64,000 nt of DNA from Gemmata massiliana (GCF_901538265.1 NZ_LR593886.1:62001-126000); one strand, 5' to 3'. Counted from the stretch's first letter, positions 8,366 to 17,657 are shown. Made by a program: numbers and translations. The notes: generated from the letters alone by a model not told the origin.

Positions 8366-9437
8366 AGTCCGCATCCGTGAGGTTGGCCGGGAGCTTCACC
8401 TTTTCGAGCAGGTAGTATTCGGCTTCTTTCCCCATCGAGTCGGCCGCGACAATCAGCACCGGCAGTCCATACGAGGGCGACTTCTCCTTTAAGTCGAAGA
8501 AGTACGTGCGACTTCCACCCTTCGGAAACAGGGGATCGTCACCCGCACGGAATTGCTGCGTAACGGCTGTAAGCGGGTACGGGTACTCGTCGCGCTTGAC
8601 CGGCCCGTGCAGGACGAGGGCATCGGCCGGCACTTTACCCGCTTCGATCCTCGTGACCGTGTCCGCAAGCCTGGTGAGAGCTTTCTCGAATCCGGCGTCG
8701 CGGATACTGTTTCGGGCTTTTTCTTTCACGCGCGGATCATCGGGGGAAACGGGCGGCACGATGAACCCGGCCTTAAACAGTTTATGGTCCCCCTGGCCGA
8801 GCATCAGGTACAGTTTGTCGTCATGCTTCTTGGGGTTGTACAGCATCTCGCGCCCCTTACCGTTCTCGCCGATCGTGCGCGTGAACACGCTCATCGGTTC
8901 GCGGCGGAACTGGAACAGCACGAGTTCACTGGTTTGGGCGCCTTGAGGATTGATCTCCCGGCGCGTCACCGTGGCCTCGAACGTATCCACTGCCTTCCAC
9001 GCGGTGTTCGCTGTTGTGATGACCGTCTTCAGTTCAGCAAGAGATTTCGCGGCCGGAGTCGGGGTACTAGGTGTAATTTCTATATTGGGTTGTTTCGGCG
9101 CGAACGGTGAGGGCATGGATTTCGGATCGGGTCGCTTACGGAACGGTGGGAACGCGCTCGCGTCCGCATCACCCTCGGACGGAGTCGACGCACCAACCGG
9201 TGCGAGATTATCGGTTCGCGGGGGAACGAGTTGTCGTTCGTCGGCCGCAGCCGCACGCGGGGTATCAGCCGCAGCAATCCCCAACGAGGGTTGATTCCCT
9301 AGAGGCTTAGGTACGTTCGCCCCAGGAAGTGTCGGTGACTCGGATTTCGCGAACGGTCCCTGAGCACGCGAGTGGTACCGCGTACAGCCCGCAAGTAGAG
9401 CGACGAGCGAACAGAACGCCAACGTGCGGATCATCAT
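8337..9437 (-). CDS. DUF1571-type lipoprotein
   Basis: 366 aa. The start MMIRTLAFCSLVALLAGC ends in a lipobox (LAGC, Cys at residue 18), so it is a predicted lipoprotein, probably periplasm-facing. A Pro/Ser/Thr-rich linker of about 110 residues follows, then from about residue 130 a domain reading like DUF1571 (AWKAVDTFEATVTRREINPQ, ELVLFQFRREPMSVFTRTIG, GREMLYNPKKHDDKLYLMLGQ, PYPLTAVTQQFRAGD, RTYFFDLKEKSPSYGLPVLIVAAD). Planctomycetes carry many such LolA-like beta proteins; the role is unknown. Two consecutive ATG codons (9437 and 9434) compete; there is no strong ribosome site. The much longer open frame to 9701 has no signal-peptide logic and is discarded. Confidence 0.75.
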   Translation of the reverse strand: MMIRTLAFCSLVALLAGCTRYHSRAQGPFAKSESPTLPGANVPKPLGNQPSLGIAAADTPRAAAADERQLVPPRTDNLAPVGASTPSEGDADASAFPPFRKRPDPKSMPSPFAPKQPNIEITPSTPTPAAKSLAELKTVITTANTAWKAVDTFEATVTRREINPQGAQTSELVLFQFRREPMSVFTRTIGENGKGREMLYNPKKHDDKLYLMLGQGDHKLFKAGFIVPPVSPDDPRVKEKARNSIRDAGFEKALTRLADTVTRIEAGKVPADALVLHGPVKRDEYPYPLTAVTQQFRAGDDPLFPKGGSRTYFFDLKEKSPSYGLPVLIVAADSMGKEAEYYLLEKVKLPANLTDADFNPDRLGKK

Positions 9438-9657
9438 GATGTGCGTCCGTGCGAAGTCGGGGCAACAACCTCCACCCGGCACAATACCCCGGGCAAGTGT
9501 CCGCAGGCAAGATGAGAAGATGAGGGGCCGGGCGCTGGGCCGAAAGCTGGAAAAGACAGGGGGAATTGGACAGAAAGCCAAGAACAGAGAGTGGGGAAAG
9601 CAGGGCGGGTGAGCGCCCTTGTTACCTTTTCTCTCTGTTCTCTGCGGTTTACGAAAT

Positions 9658-10038
9658 TTACTTCTTGTACACAGCTTTCGGGTCGAAGATGCGTTCCGCA
9701 ACGACCTTCAATTCGCCTTCGTTGAGTTGGCGAAAGAAGCAACTCTTGTATCCCTCGTGACACGCCGCGCCACCGATTTGCTTGACCTTCAGAAGCACAG
9801 TGTCGGCGTCGCAATCAACGAACACGCCGCGCACTTCCTGGAAGTGCCCGCTCTCTTCTCCCTTGCGCCACAATTTGTTACGGCTCCGACTAAAGTACAC
9901 GGCGCGACCGGTACGCACTGTCTCATCGAACGCTTCGCGATTCATCCACGCAAGCATCAGCACTTCGCCCGTGTCCGCGTCCTGTGCAACTGCGGGAACC
10001 AGTCCGCCGGCTTTGTCAAAATCGAGTGTGGTGTTCAT
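9658..10038 (-). CDS. hisI: phosphoribosyl-AMP cyclohydrolase
   Basis: 126 aa, the size of monofunctional HisI, which opens the purine ring of phosphoribosyl-AMP in histidine biosynthesis step 3. The zinc- and magnesium-binding signatures are intact: [12 protein letters not shown] (DxDxD) and [12 protein letters not shown] (Cys...Cys). [26 protein letters not shown] and the FDPKAVY end also fit. Other his genes are not adjacent, and the HisE pyrophosphohydrolase domain is not fused. ATG 10038 has only a moderate ribosome site (aacgaacc). It is a single gene between two unrelated minus-strand genes. Confidence 0.96.
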   Translation of the reverse strand: MNTTLDFDKAGGLVPAVAQDADTGEVLMLAWMNREAFDETVRTGRAVYFSRSRNKLWRKGEESGHFQEVRGVFVDCDADTVLLKVKQIGGAACHEGYKSCFFRQLNEGELKVVAERIFDPKAVYKK

Positions 10039-10114
10039 CGGTTCGTTGATTCTGCTAATTCGTATGGTGCCGTTCCTGCAATTCTACACAGAACGGCCGC
10101 TGAATCAGCGAGAA

Positions 10115-10792
10115 TCAATTGTCCCACCCGCGGGAATACTCACGAACGCGCCCGTTACTGTTTCTGTCGATGGCGCGACTGACGACGGGGTTGTTCAGCG
10201 TGACCATACCCCAAATGCCGAACCCGACAGGGATAAACGCACAGAAGCACATGAAACACGGCAGAAAGAACGACACGATTCCCACAACGGACGCGGTCAT
10301 GGCCCAACCGTAACTGGATAGCGCGCGCAACTTCCGCCCACCAACGACCATGACAACTGTGTACGGCACCACACACACAGCCGAGAACACCCCGAACAGA
10401 ACCGCAGTTACTTCGTCGTCGTTGCGGTTGTTCCCCGCATCTGCGGCGATGATGAACCAATAGACCGCGCCGCCGGCCAACAGAAGCCCACCGATCCAAC
10501 CGCAGACCTCCAACCACGTACCCGGACCGTGGGCCAAACGGCTCGCTTCGTGGAACTCCCACTCGTCGCGCTCGGGATCTCGCTCACGTCGACGGCGCGG
10601 GCGCTCGTAGCCGTCGTACTCGTCACGCGGGCGCTCGTCGCGCCGCCGGCGCGACGAGCGCTCGAACGGGGCCGGCGCGACCTCGGCCGGGACGAACTCG
10701 GTGGCGCAGTGCGGGCACCGAACCGTCCAGTCGCGGTAGTCGTCGTCTACATCCAGCGCGCGGGCACACGACGGGCAACTAACCGTGGGCAT
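10115..10792 (-). CDS. zinc-ribbon protein with four membrane segments
   Basis: 225 aa. It begins with a zinc ribbon: CPSCARALDVDDDYRDWTVRCPHC (two CxxC pairs, residues ~6-29). A basic, disordered stretch rich in Arg, Asp and Glu follows (residues ~45-85), then four hydrophobic helices (about 98-115, 130-152, 165-185, 188-205). N-terminal zinc ribbon plus a small C-terminal membrane bundle is common in planctomycete genomes and resembles DUF4190-like proteins, but no function is known. ATG 10792 has ACAGGAC upstream. The next gene upstream (10812-11408) shows a similar four-helix C-terminal end, ending 20 bp away, so the two look like a co-transcribed pair. Confidence 0.75.
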   Translation of the reverse strand: MPTVSCPSCARALDVDDDYRDWTVRCPHCATEFVPAEVAPAPFERSSRRRRDERPRDEYDGYERPRRRRERDPERDEWEFHEASRLAHGPGTWLEVCGWIGGLLLAGGAVYWFIIAADAGNNRNDDEVTAVLFGVFSAVCVVPYTVVMVVGGRKLRALSSYGWAMTASVVGIVSFFLPCFMCFCAFIPVGFGIWGMVTLNNPVVSRAIDRNSNGRVREYSRGWDN

Positions 10793-10811
10793 TCAAGTGT
10801 CCTGTCGGCGT

Positions 10812-11408
10812 TTAGTACCGATCGGGGGAGTACGCGGCCCGGCGGCGCGCGGCGAACCCGGCCTTAACGTCCGGTTGCAAGAGCACAATCAAAGACCACA
10901 GACCGAACACGGTACCAGTACAACAGCAGCCCGTTAGTATCGGAATCAAAGATGCAATGGCCCCGGCCATACTCAAGCCGTAGCTGCCGAGCCCTCGCAT
11001 ACGGAACCCGCCCACAATCGCGAGCAAGTTACCGAGTGCCAGAATCCCCAACTGAACCAGGTTTTTAATTTGCAGCGCAGTACGGTTCTGTTGAATCTCC
11101 TTCTCCGCCTCATCCATTTGTTGTTCGAGGTTCTGCCGATCCGGTCCGGGTGGCTGCTGGACCGCAAGATCGCGTCCAGCTTTGACGACCATTTCAGGCT
11201 GAAACACTAGCGGGACCGACAACACCGCCACAACGACGAGGCCGAACAAACCGTTCAAGATGAGGAACATGCCCGGAGCACCGACCTTTGCACGAGCCTT
11301 TTCAACAACCCGTGAGTCGCGCTCACTTCGACCGTCATCGGAACCGCGCTCCCGCTCCGCGCGGTCCGGATCGTTGTCGTAGTAATCGTCGCGTGGGTCG
11401 CGGGACAT
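10812..11408 (-). CDS. hypothetical membrane protein, probable partner of the 10115-10792 gene
   Basis: 198 aa. The first 45 residues are highly charged (RDPRDDYYDNDPDRAERERGSDDGRSERDSR). One hydrophobic helix follows (GMFLILNGLFGLVVVAVLSVPLVF), a coiled-coil-like stretch (QNLEQQMDEAEKEIQQNR), and three more helices; FRMRGLGSYGLSMAGAIASLIP parallels the GRKLRALSSYGWAMTASVVGIV stretch of the next gene, so the two are probably paralogous in their membrane parts. The start at ATG 11408 is chosen for the GAGGCGC upstream; the frame to 11516 runs into apt. It lies 23 bp past the apt stop on the same strand, so apt and these two genes may form one unit. Confidence 0.72.
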   Translation of the reverse strand: MSRDPRDDYYDNDPDRAERERGSDDGRSERDSRVVEKARAKVGAPGMFLILNGLFGLVVVAVLSVPLVFQPEMVVKAGRDLAVQQPPGPDRQNLEQQMDEAEKEIQQNRTALQIKNLVQLGILALGNLLAIVGGFRMRGLGSYGLSMAGAIASLIPILTGCCCTGTVFGLWSLIVLLQPDVKAGFAARRRAAYSPDRY

Positions 11409-11431
11409 GAGCGCCTCAAATGTGAAAGAGG

Positions 11432-11944
11432 TCAGTAGGTCAGAAGGCTGAAAACGTCGTAGCCGGTCAACGGCGCGCGGCCGTTCAGGAACGCCAGTTC
11501 GAGGAGGAACGCGCACCCGACAACGGTGCCTCCGGCATATTCAATCAGCTTACACGCAGCGGCCATTGTGCCGCCGGTCGCCAGCACGTCGTCGACGACC
11601 AGTACCCGTGCGCCCGGACGAATCGCGTCCGCATGAACGTGCAATTCGGCCGAGCCGTATTCGAGGTCGTATTTGAAACTGTGGGTCGCCCCGGGCAGTT
11701 TACCCGGCTTGCGGAGCGGCACGAGCGGCTTCTTGAGCGTGAGCGCCATCGGCGCGGCGAACAGGAACCCGCGGGCCTCGGCCGCAGCGATCACGTCGAT
11801 ACTACCGGCCGGGTAATGGCCCGCGAGTTGGGCGACCGCGGCCGCGAACGCCTCGGGGCTGCCGAGTAGCGGCATAATGTCTTTGAACAGGACGCCGGGT
11901 TTGGGAAAGTCCGGCACGTCGCGAATGTACGATCTGAGATCCAC
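11432..11944 (-). CDS. apt: adenine phosphoribosyltransferase
   Basis: 170 aa, the normal length for APRT, the cytosolic purine-salvage enzyme that makes AMP from adenine and PRPP. Signatures: N-terminal IRDVPDFPKPGVLFKDIMPLL, the dipeptide-containing loop RKPGKLPG, the flexible-loop region SFKYDLEYGSAELHVHADAI, and the PRPP-binding motif VLVVDDVLATGGTM. The C-terminal LLELAFLNGR also fits. The gene opens a possible three-gene minus-strand unit with the two small membrane proteins that follow. No PurR-like operator was recognised upstream (11945-12036), which is shared with the divergent acetyltransferase gene. Confidence 0.97.
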   Translation of the reverse strand: MDLRSYIRDVPDFPKPGVLFKDIMPLLGSPEAFAAAVAQLAGHYPAGSIDVIAAAEARGFLFAAPMALTLKKPLVPLRKPGKLPGATHSFKYDLEYGSAELHVHADAIRPGARVLVVDDVLATGGTMAAACKLIEYAGGTVVGCAFLLELAFLNGRAPLTGYDVFSLLTY

Positions 11945-12036
11945 AGTCGGCTCCTGGCGGAACTCGGGACTCTGCGGCTTGTCTTAGCGTACCGCGCCGA
12001 AACGGGAAGAACCGCATTCTGTTAGTGGAGAGTGAT

Positions 12037-12516
12037 ATGAATCTGACCATTCGCCCCGCGACACCGGCCGACGAAGCGGTGCTCGTCGCGTTCAACACTG
12101 CGATCGCATGGGAGACAGAACACAAGCGACTCGATCCGGTGGTGCTCGCGGCCGGCGTCCGCGCGGTTCTCGCTGATCCCGCGCGCGGGTTCTACACCGT
12201 GGCCGAGCGCGACGGGGAAGTCGTCGGGCAGATGATGGTCACCTTCGAGTGGAGCGACTGGCGGAACGGCTGGTTCTGGTGGGTCCAGAGCGTGTACGTG
12301 CGCGAGGACGCACGCCGCGGGGGGGTATTCCGTGTGCTTTACCGCGCGGCCGAACAACGGGCCGCGGCCGACCCCAATGTAATCGGGCTGCGGCTCTACT
12401 TCGATCTGGAGAACGCGCGCGCCCAATCGACCTACCGCGCACTGGGCATGAGCGACACCACCTACGGCATGATGGAAGTGTACCCGCTACCGGGGCGCGA
12501 CACACACGTTGAATGA
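12037..12516 (+). CDS. GNAT-family N-acetyltransferase
   Basis: 159 aa GNAT-fold enzyme using acetyl-CoA. Visible elements: N-terminal strand LTIRPATPADEAVLVAFN, central strand VVGQMMVTFEWSDW, the acetyl-CoA loop region WWVQSVYVREDARRGGVFRVLYRAA (the usual Q/R-x-x-G-x-G/A is here R-R-G-G-V), and the C-terminal NARAQSTYRALGMSDTTYGMMEV typical of GNAT motif B. The acceptor is unknown. ATG 12037 is preceded by GTGGAGAG; a GTG four codons upstream is possible but less likely. Its stop overlaps the next start by 4 bases (ATGA), so the two genes are translationally coupled. Confidence 0.9.
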   Translation: MNLTIRPATPADEAVLVAFNTAIAWETEHKRLDPVVLAAGVRAVLADPARGFYTVAERDGEVVGQMMVTFEWSDWRNGWFWWVQSVYVREDARRGGVFRVLYRAAEQRAAADPNVIGLRLYFDLENARAQSTYRALGMSDTTYGMMEVYPLPGRDTHVE

Positions 12517-12848
12517 ATCCACCCGCGCTATTCCCGATCAGTTGGTTCGCAGCCGGAATCGTGACCCCGGAAAGCGCGCGTGATTTCGCGCGCTACGCAC
12601 AAGCTTCGCCGAACCACCCGGCGCGTCACTGGCTCTGGGCTGCGTTCCGTGATTGGTCCGAGGAACGCGAGCGGTTCACATCGGATGAGTGCCAAACGGC
12701 TTACGCACTGGGCGAAGCCGATCCGGACCACAACCTCGGCACCGCAATGATGTGCCACATACTCTTGCAACGCACATGCCCCACGGACGTGCGTGTTGCC
12801 GCTGCACAGAGTAATCGCCCCGTCGTGCGGAGAACCGCAGGGGCGTAG
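12513..12848 (+). CDS. small hypothetical protein coupled to the acetyltransferase
   Basis: 111 aa, soluble, alpha-helical and rich in Ala, Arg and Trp (HWLWAAFRDWSEERERF). The ATG overlaps the preceding stop (ATGA), so it is very likely translated by coupling and may work with the acetyltransferase. No domain is recognised. It ends 7 bp from the convergent kinase gene. Confidence 0.65.
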   Translation: MNPPALFPISWFAAGIVTPESARDFARYAQASPNHPARHWLWAAFRDWSEERERFTSDECQTAYALGEADPDHNLGTAMMCHILLQRTCPTDVRVAAAQSNRPVVRRTAGA

Positions 12849-12854
12849 ATCATT

Positions 12855-15800
12855 TCACCACGCGAGTTGGAACTGGCCGAGCTGCGCTTTCAGCGCGTCC
12901 ATATCCCATACACGAACCGCGTGCTCCTGAGCCACCAGCACTAGCAAGCGGTTATCCGCGGAATGAAACTGAAGCTCGCGCACCGGTCCACTAAGATCGG
13001 ACACCGCGAAGAGTAGCTCGAACCGATCGCCGACACGCTTCCACAAGCGCACAACACGGTCGCGCCCACCGGTCGCAAGTAGCAATCCGTCGCGACTCAC
13101 AGAGATCGCAGTCGTTCCTCCGATGTGAGCAGTAACGGCCGCCTGTTCTTTCTGATCCACGGTGCGAATAACGCGCAGTTTCCCATTCTGCGTACCTGCG
13201 ACGATAAGTGATTCGTCCGGGGTGATCGCAACAGACTGGACCGGGTCACCGAAGTTCGGAAACGAAGTGACGAGTTCACACGTCTCGGGTTTCAACCAGT
13301 AAACCGAACCATTGCGGCTGCCCACAGCGACTACCATTCGCCCCACGGCGAGCGCATCCAGACTTGCCACACCACTCGCGACGGTACTTGCGGCGTTACT
13401 CCAGGTCGCGCGCACCGCCTTCGTTGCTTGGTCGAATGCCATTACTTCGGTGGCATCCACAAGTGCCCAAAGTGTATTCCCGCTCGGGTCGAAGCGCGGG
13501 CACCAAGTGATTTTTGTTGTGAACGCGGGAGAAGGAATCGGAGCCCCGGACGACCACGCGATGAGCCCCGGCATCGCGGGAGTAACAACTAGTTTACCAT
13601 CGGGGGCCGACGCAACGCCCGCGCGCCCGTTCCCGCCACGGTCCGGGATCTGAGTCGATGTTTTGATTGTGCCGACGGGTCCCATCAGGAACTCGCGGTT
13701 CGTACCAATTTGGTCGGTGAGGGCGCCGATTCGGTCACTCGAAACGAAGGCGGCAGCGGCAATCGTTGACCCGTCAACACACGCGAACCGCTGTGCACCT
13801 GGTGCCCGGAACGACCACCGCGCCAGTTGGTCGTAGGCCGTCGCAAACAGCGTCTTCCCGTCGCCGGACCAAGCAAGCGCGATCGGTCCCGTACCCGTTA
13901 CCGAAACGGTCCCCACGAGCTTGCCGGACGCCAGTTCCCACACGCGCACGGTGCGGTCGGAGTCGCCGGACGAGGTTGCGATGTACGCGCCCGACGGGTG
14001 TTCCACAATTGTTCTGACGTAGTCTTCGTGAATTCCGCGCCGCAGCTCGGGCGTCTCAAATCGTTCGAGCGGGGTGAGTGCCTGTCGGTCATATGTATCG
14101 AGGTTGCGCTTATCGCCGACGAGCAAGCAGTTCGTCGAAGTGGCCGCGAGGCGCCACGCGCCGGGGTTCGCAACCGCTTGCGTCACACGTCGGTTCGGTC
14201 CCCATCGCCGAATTTGAGCGGCATCGCATGTAAGCACCTCATCGTTCGCGAGTACCGCAAACGATGTGATCGGAGCTTCCCCTGCGGGTTCCAGTTTGCC
14301 GAGCAACTTACCGGTATCGGTCGACCACGCATGCACCGCTTTCTCGGGCCGACAGAGGCCGTAGAGCGTCTTACCGTCTGGGCTGAGAGCAATTTGTTCG
14401 AGCGCAGTTATCGAGGCTTTCCACACTTTGGCGGGTTCTTTTCCCGGCTTATCCAGGTCGAATCGGATCACCTGGGAACTTCTCGTTCCGACATAAAGGC
14501 GCTTTCCATCGGAACTGAAAACGAGGGAAGACACGTAGTCCGGGGCTCTTTTGATGTTTCCCGCCGGATCGCGGACCAAACCCGCGGTGAAAGTCAATTC
14601 ACGAGCAATGGTTCCGGTGGATGGTTCGATCAGGTGTACCCTCATCGGTAACGAGGCCCAAATGAGGTACTGCCCGATGGCAACCATTCCCGTTTTCGGG
14701 TCGGTTGCCGCCGCCGACGCGCTGAAACCCTTAACAACTGGCGAAAGTTCTTGCAGATCCGCATTGAGAAGGGCAACGGCGGCCGCAGAGCGAAGGTCAC
14801 TGATCGCAGCCAGATCGTTTGTGGCCAGTTTCACCGCCTTGGACAAGTCCGCGTGACTGGCTAGCGTCCAGGATAGAGGGCGATCCGCGGCGCGAGTTCG
14901 GAGCTTGTTTTGGATTGCGAACAGTTCTTGCGCGTTCGCGAACTTAGCAGTAGCGGCGTGGGCCTCTTTTTCTCGGTCTTCCGCGAGTTTAGCCAGGCGC
15001 GCGGCTTCTTGCGCTGCGGTGGCATCGGCATCGCGTTGATCGAGACGCCCTTGTTCCCAGACAGCCAGTGGTGGCACAGCGAATAAAAGACCCGCGGACA
15101 GGGCTACCAGCGCCGCGGCCGTCGGGCGCCGGCGCGCCCAACGCAGAACGCGCGTGACGGGACCGATCGGGCGCACACTCACTGGCAGCCCAGCAAGAAA
15201 CCGTCGCAGATCGTCAGCCAGCGCCGCGGCACTCGGGTAGCGGTGATACGGTTCTTTTTCCAGACACTTAAGACAGATCAGTTCCAGGTCGCGCGGCAGG
15301 CTCGGGACTGCCACCCGCGGTGAGACTGGTGTGGCGTCGAGGACTTGCTGCACCGTGACCCACTGGTCCTGGTCGTCGAACGGTGGTTTCCCGGTGAGGC
15401 ACTCGTAGAGAACGACTCCCAGTGCGTACACGTCCGCTGCAGGGCCAACGAACTTGGCCTTCCCGCCGGCTTGTTCCGGGGCCATGTATGTCGGAGTTCC
15501 GGCCGGCCCTTGTGTGCGCGTGACGTCTGTGGCGAGGCGCTTGGCGAGACCGAAGTCGGATACCTGCGGAAGAAACGGGAACCGCGAAGTCGGAGACGAA
15601 CCGTTAGGTTTATGTTCCTCGCTCAGCAGAATGTTGGCGGGCTTGATGTCGCGGTGAACTACATCCGCGTCGTGTGCGGCTTGCAGACCGTCGGCGACGC
15701 GCGCAACGAGTTCGGCCGCCTGGTAAGGATCAAGTCGCTTGTGCTCTTTCAGGAACTTGGCCAAGCTCCCGTTTCCCACGAACTCCATTGTGAAGTACGG

Positions 15801-16199
15801 CCGCTCAGACTCGAACGGGCTGAGTTCGTACACGCGAACCACGTTCGTGTGCTTGATCGCCGCGACCGCTTCGGCTTCCCCTCGGAACCGCGCGATCTCA
15901 CTGGGCGAAAGTTGATCGGATGTGAGAACCATTTTGAGCGCAACGACGCGATTCAGTGGCAGGTGTCGCGCCTTATAAACGATTCCCATTCCCCCGCGCC
16001 CGAGTTCTTCGAGGATCTCGTAATCCGGAATTTGGGGCGCACCGGGAGCAGGTCGAGGAACAAACTTGGAGGCTTGTTTGAGGTGATTGAGCAGCGACTC
16101 GGCTCCCGACGTGGCGCCATCAATCATCGGGACATCGGCCGTGTGACCGATGGTCAGTTCGTTGGGAGTATCCGTCGAAATCTGGTTTTCGGGCGACAT
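12855..16199 (-). CDS. membrane Ser/Thr protein kinase with C-terminal WD40-like repeats
   Basis: 1114 aa. Hanks-type kinase domain at about residues 60-330: glycine loop GRGGMG (67-72), catalytic Lys in VALKM (89), HRDIKPANIL (catalytic Asp 184), DFGLAK (Asp 215), PTYMAPEQA (APE) and an intact activation segment, so it should be active. After a basic RWARRRP comes one membrane helix near residues 375-395, then a Glu/Ala coiled-coil-like stretch and about 600 residues of beta-propeller-type repeats (SSDGKRLYVGT, SPDGKTLYGL, VRVWELASGKLVGTV, ATGGRDRVVRLWKR), predicted extracytoplasmic. This is a typical planctomycete sensor kinase. ATG 16199 has CGGAGAG six bases upstream; the ORF extends to 16259, but only the shorter start fits. 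Substrate and signal are unknown. Confidence 0.95.
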   Translation of the reverse strand: MSPENQISTDTPNELTIGHTADVPMIDGATSGAESLLNHLKQASKFVPRPAPGAPQIPDYEILEELGRGGMGIVYKARHLPLNRVVALKMVLTSDQLSPSEIARFRGEAEAVAAIKHTNVVRVYELSPFESERPYFTMEFVGNGSLAKFLKEHKRLDPYQAAELVARVADGLQAAHDADVVHRDIKPANILLSEEHKPNGSSPTSRFPFLPQVSDFGLAKRLATDVTRTQGPAGTPTYMAPEQAGGKAKFVGPAADVYALGVVLYECLTGKPPFDDQDQWVTVQQVLDATPVSPRVAVPSLPRDLELICLKCLEKEPYHRYPSAAALADDLRRFLAGLPVSVRPIGPVTRVLRWARRRPTAAALVALSAGLLFAVPPLAVWEQGRLDQRDADATAAQEAARLAKLAEDREKEAHAATAKFANAQELFAIQNKLRTRAADRPLSWTLASHADLSKAVKLATNDLAAISDLRSAAAVALLNADLQELSPVVKGFSASAAATDPKTGMVAIGQYLIWASLPMRVHLIEPSTGTIARELTFTAGLVRDPAGNIKRAPDYVSSLVFSSDGKRLYVGTRSSQVIRFDLDKPGKEPAKVWKASITALEQIALSPDGKTLYGLCRPEKAVHAWSTDTGKLLGKLEPAGEAPITSFAVLANDEVLTCDAAQIRRWGPNRRVTQAVANPGAWRLAATSTNCLLVGDKRNLDTYDRQALTPLERFETPELRRGIHEDYVRTIVEHPSGAYIATSSGDSDRTVRVWELASGKLVGTVSVTGTGPIALAWSGDGKTLFATAYDQLARWSFRAPGAQRFACVDGSTIAAAAFVSSDRIGALTDQIGTNREFLMGPVGTIKTSTQIPDRGGNGRAGVASAPDGKLVVTPAMPGLIAWSSGAPIPSPAFTTKITWCPRFDPSGNTLWALVDATEVMAFDQATKAVRATWSNAASTVASGVASLDALAVGRMVVAVGSRNGSVYWLKPETCELVTSFPNFGDPVQSVAITPDESLIVAGTQNGKLRVIRTVDQKEQAAVTAHIGGTTAISVSRDGLLLATGGRDRVVRLWKRVGDRFELLFAVSDLSGPVRELQFHSADNRLLVLVAQEHAVRVWDMDALKAQLGQFQLAW

Positions 16200-16228
16200 G
16201 GAAACTCTCCGGAACGGGCACGCGCATT

Positions 16229-16681
16229 TTACTCGCGGTGCCGGCGGCGTAATAGCCAAAACACCGCGGAAACTCCGAGCAATCCACCCACACCAATAGT
16301 CAGGCCAACGGTCTTATTCAGCCGCTCGCCAGTGTAAGAAACGGGAGGCGCTTCTGGACTACCCGCAACCGAAAATTGCACCGTTGTAGTGTGGCCGATG
16401 CACTTGGCCGTGAGTGTGTATTCGCCCGGTACGGGTGTTGGAAATGTCCACACGCCGCGATCATCGGTCGTGCCGGTAACAACTTCCGCGCCCGCAGAGC
16501 TGGTGACGATCACCTTGGCTAGTTCGGCGGGCAGATCGTCCTCGAAGAACACTTCCACGCGCACCGATGTCGGTTCGACTTTGACCGTCGCGTTCATGTC
16601 GTGTGCGCGAGCGGAACTCGACGCGAACAGAGCGCCGGCGGTTACCGAGATCGCTAGAACGGTAGAACGCAAAACGTGCAT
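16229..16681 (-). CDS. exported protein with transthyretin/CopC-like beta domain and C-terminal anchor
   Basis: 150 aa. Signal peptide (MHVLRSTVLAISVTAGALFASSSARAHD; cleavage likely after ARA), a ~90-residue beta domain (ATVKVEPTSVRVEVFFEDDLPAELAKV, TDDRGVWTFPTPVPGEYTLTAKCIGH), and a C-terminal membrane helix followed by RRRHRE, so the domain faces outward. The start of the mature form with His-Asp after ARA, and the G-x-Y-T-L beta pattern, resemble small CopC/CbiL-type or carboxypeptidase-regulatory domains. A metal role (nickel or copper) is possible but unproven. ATG 16681 follows CGGAGCG. It lies 30 bp upstream of the kinase start on the same strand and may be co-transcribed with it. Confidence 0.75.
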   Translation of the reverse strand: MHVLRSTVLAISVTAGALFASSSARAHDMNATVKVEPTSVRVEVFFEDDLPAELAKVIVTSSAGAEVVTGTTDDRGVWTFPTPVPGEYTLTAKCIGHTTTVQFSVAGSPEAPPVSYTGERLNKTVGLTIGVGGLLGVSAVFWLLRRRHRE

Positions 16682-16730
16682 GGAACGCTCCGAATAACAG
16701 TCGAGTCATCATACCGATTGGGGAGGGCGA

Positions 16731-17645
16731 ATGCCCATCTGGGAAGCCGCGTTGCTCGGCCTCATTCAAGGACTGACCGAATTCCTCCCGATCAGCAGCA
16801 CGGCCCACTTGCTCATCGCGCGGCAACTGCTCGGGCACGAGAACCCCGAAGACGCTTTCACGGTTGTCATTCAGCTCGGCACGCTCGCTGCCGTATTCGT
16901 GTACTTCCGCGCGGACATTGCCCGGATGCTAAACGGACTTTGGGCGGATATTCGCACTCGACGATTCGCAAGCACACCCGACTCGCGCATCGGCTGGCTC
17001 ATCGTGCTCGGCACCGTACCCGTGGTGGTGATCGGATTCACTCTCAAGAAGTGGCTGAAAGCAAACTTCTTTCACCCCACGCCAATCGCTGTTGTGGCGA
17101 TTGTGTTCGCGCTGCTGATGGCCGCCTCTGAATGGTGGGTTACGAGGCGGACGAATCGCGGACTGCCCCCGCGTGAAGAAGGAAACATCAACTGGCTCGA
17201 CGCGCTGTGGGTCGGGCTGTTTCAGGCGCTTGCGCTGATGCCGGGCGGCTCACGATCCGGAACGACGATCACTGCCGGGTTGTTCGCTGGCTTCGCGCGC
17301 CCGGTCGCGGCGCGGTTCTCGTTCTTGCTCTCTCTCCCCGCCATTCTCGGCGCCGGGATGAAGGAGATGTACGACGAGCGGGCCACGCTGTTCGCGAGCG
17401 ATCAGATCGCGGCACTCGGTGTCGGGTTGCTCGTGTCGGCGGTCGTTGGGTATCTGGCTATCGCGTTTCTGTTGAGCTTCCTGAAGCGGTACAGCACGGC
17501 CACGTTCGTCGTGTATCGGCTGCTCCTGGCCGGAGTTATTTTCGGACTGATCGCACACGGCTCACTTACGAATACGAACTCCGACAAAAAACCGGATTCG
17601 AGTCATTTGCAAGGCAGTGTAGTTTTGCCAGAGCCTGCTGAGTAA
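16731..17645 (+). CDS. uppP: undecaprenyl-diphosphatase (BacA/UppP)
   Basis: 304 aa polytopic inner-membrane enzyme that recycles the cell-wall lipid carrier by converting undecaprenyl diphosphate to the monophosphate. Both signature repeats are present: LGLIQGLTEFLPISSTAHLLI (E-rich motif with SSTAH) and ALALMPGGSRSGTTITAGLFAG (PGxSRSG). About eight hydrophobic helices. The last 25 residues (TNTNSDKKPDSSHLQG...) are a polar tail beyond the family end. ATG 16731 follows GGGGAGGGCGA, a strong ribosome site. The stop is 12 bp before pxpA, so the three plus-strand genes uppP-pxpA-pxpC may be one transcript, although the functions are unrelated. Confidence 0.97.
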   Translation: MPIWEAALLGLIQGLTEFLPISSTAHLLIARQLLGHENPEDAFTVVIQLGTLAAVFVYFRADIARMLNGLWADIRTRRFASTPDSRIGWLIVLGTVPVVVIGFTLKKWLKANFFHPTPIAVVAIVFALLMAASEWWVTRRTNRGLPPREEGNINWLDALWVGLFQALALMPGGSRSGTTITAGLFAGFARPVAARFSFLLSLPAILGAGMKEMYDERATLFASDQIAALGVGLLVSAVVGYLAIAFLLSFLKRYSTATFVVYRLLLAGVIFGLIAHGSLTNTNSDKKPDSSHLQGSVVLPEPAE

Positions 17646-17657
17646 CGGGACCACCCG

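Noticed and set aside
12037-12848. Toxin-antitoxin pair (GNAT enzyme plus coupled small gene)
   Set aside because: GNAT toxins are normally preceded by a small RHH antitoxin gene. Here the coupled gene follows the enzyme, is not RHH-like, and the GNAT does not resemble AtaT/TacT.
13827-14651. 274-codon plus-strand frame inside the kinase gene
   Set aside because: It is the complementary-strand shadow of the WD40 half of the Ser/Thr kinase; composition is Arg/Gly/Val-rich and no domain is found.
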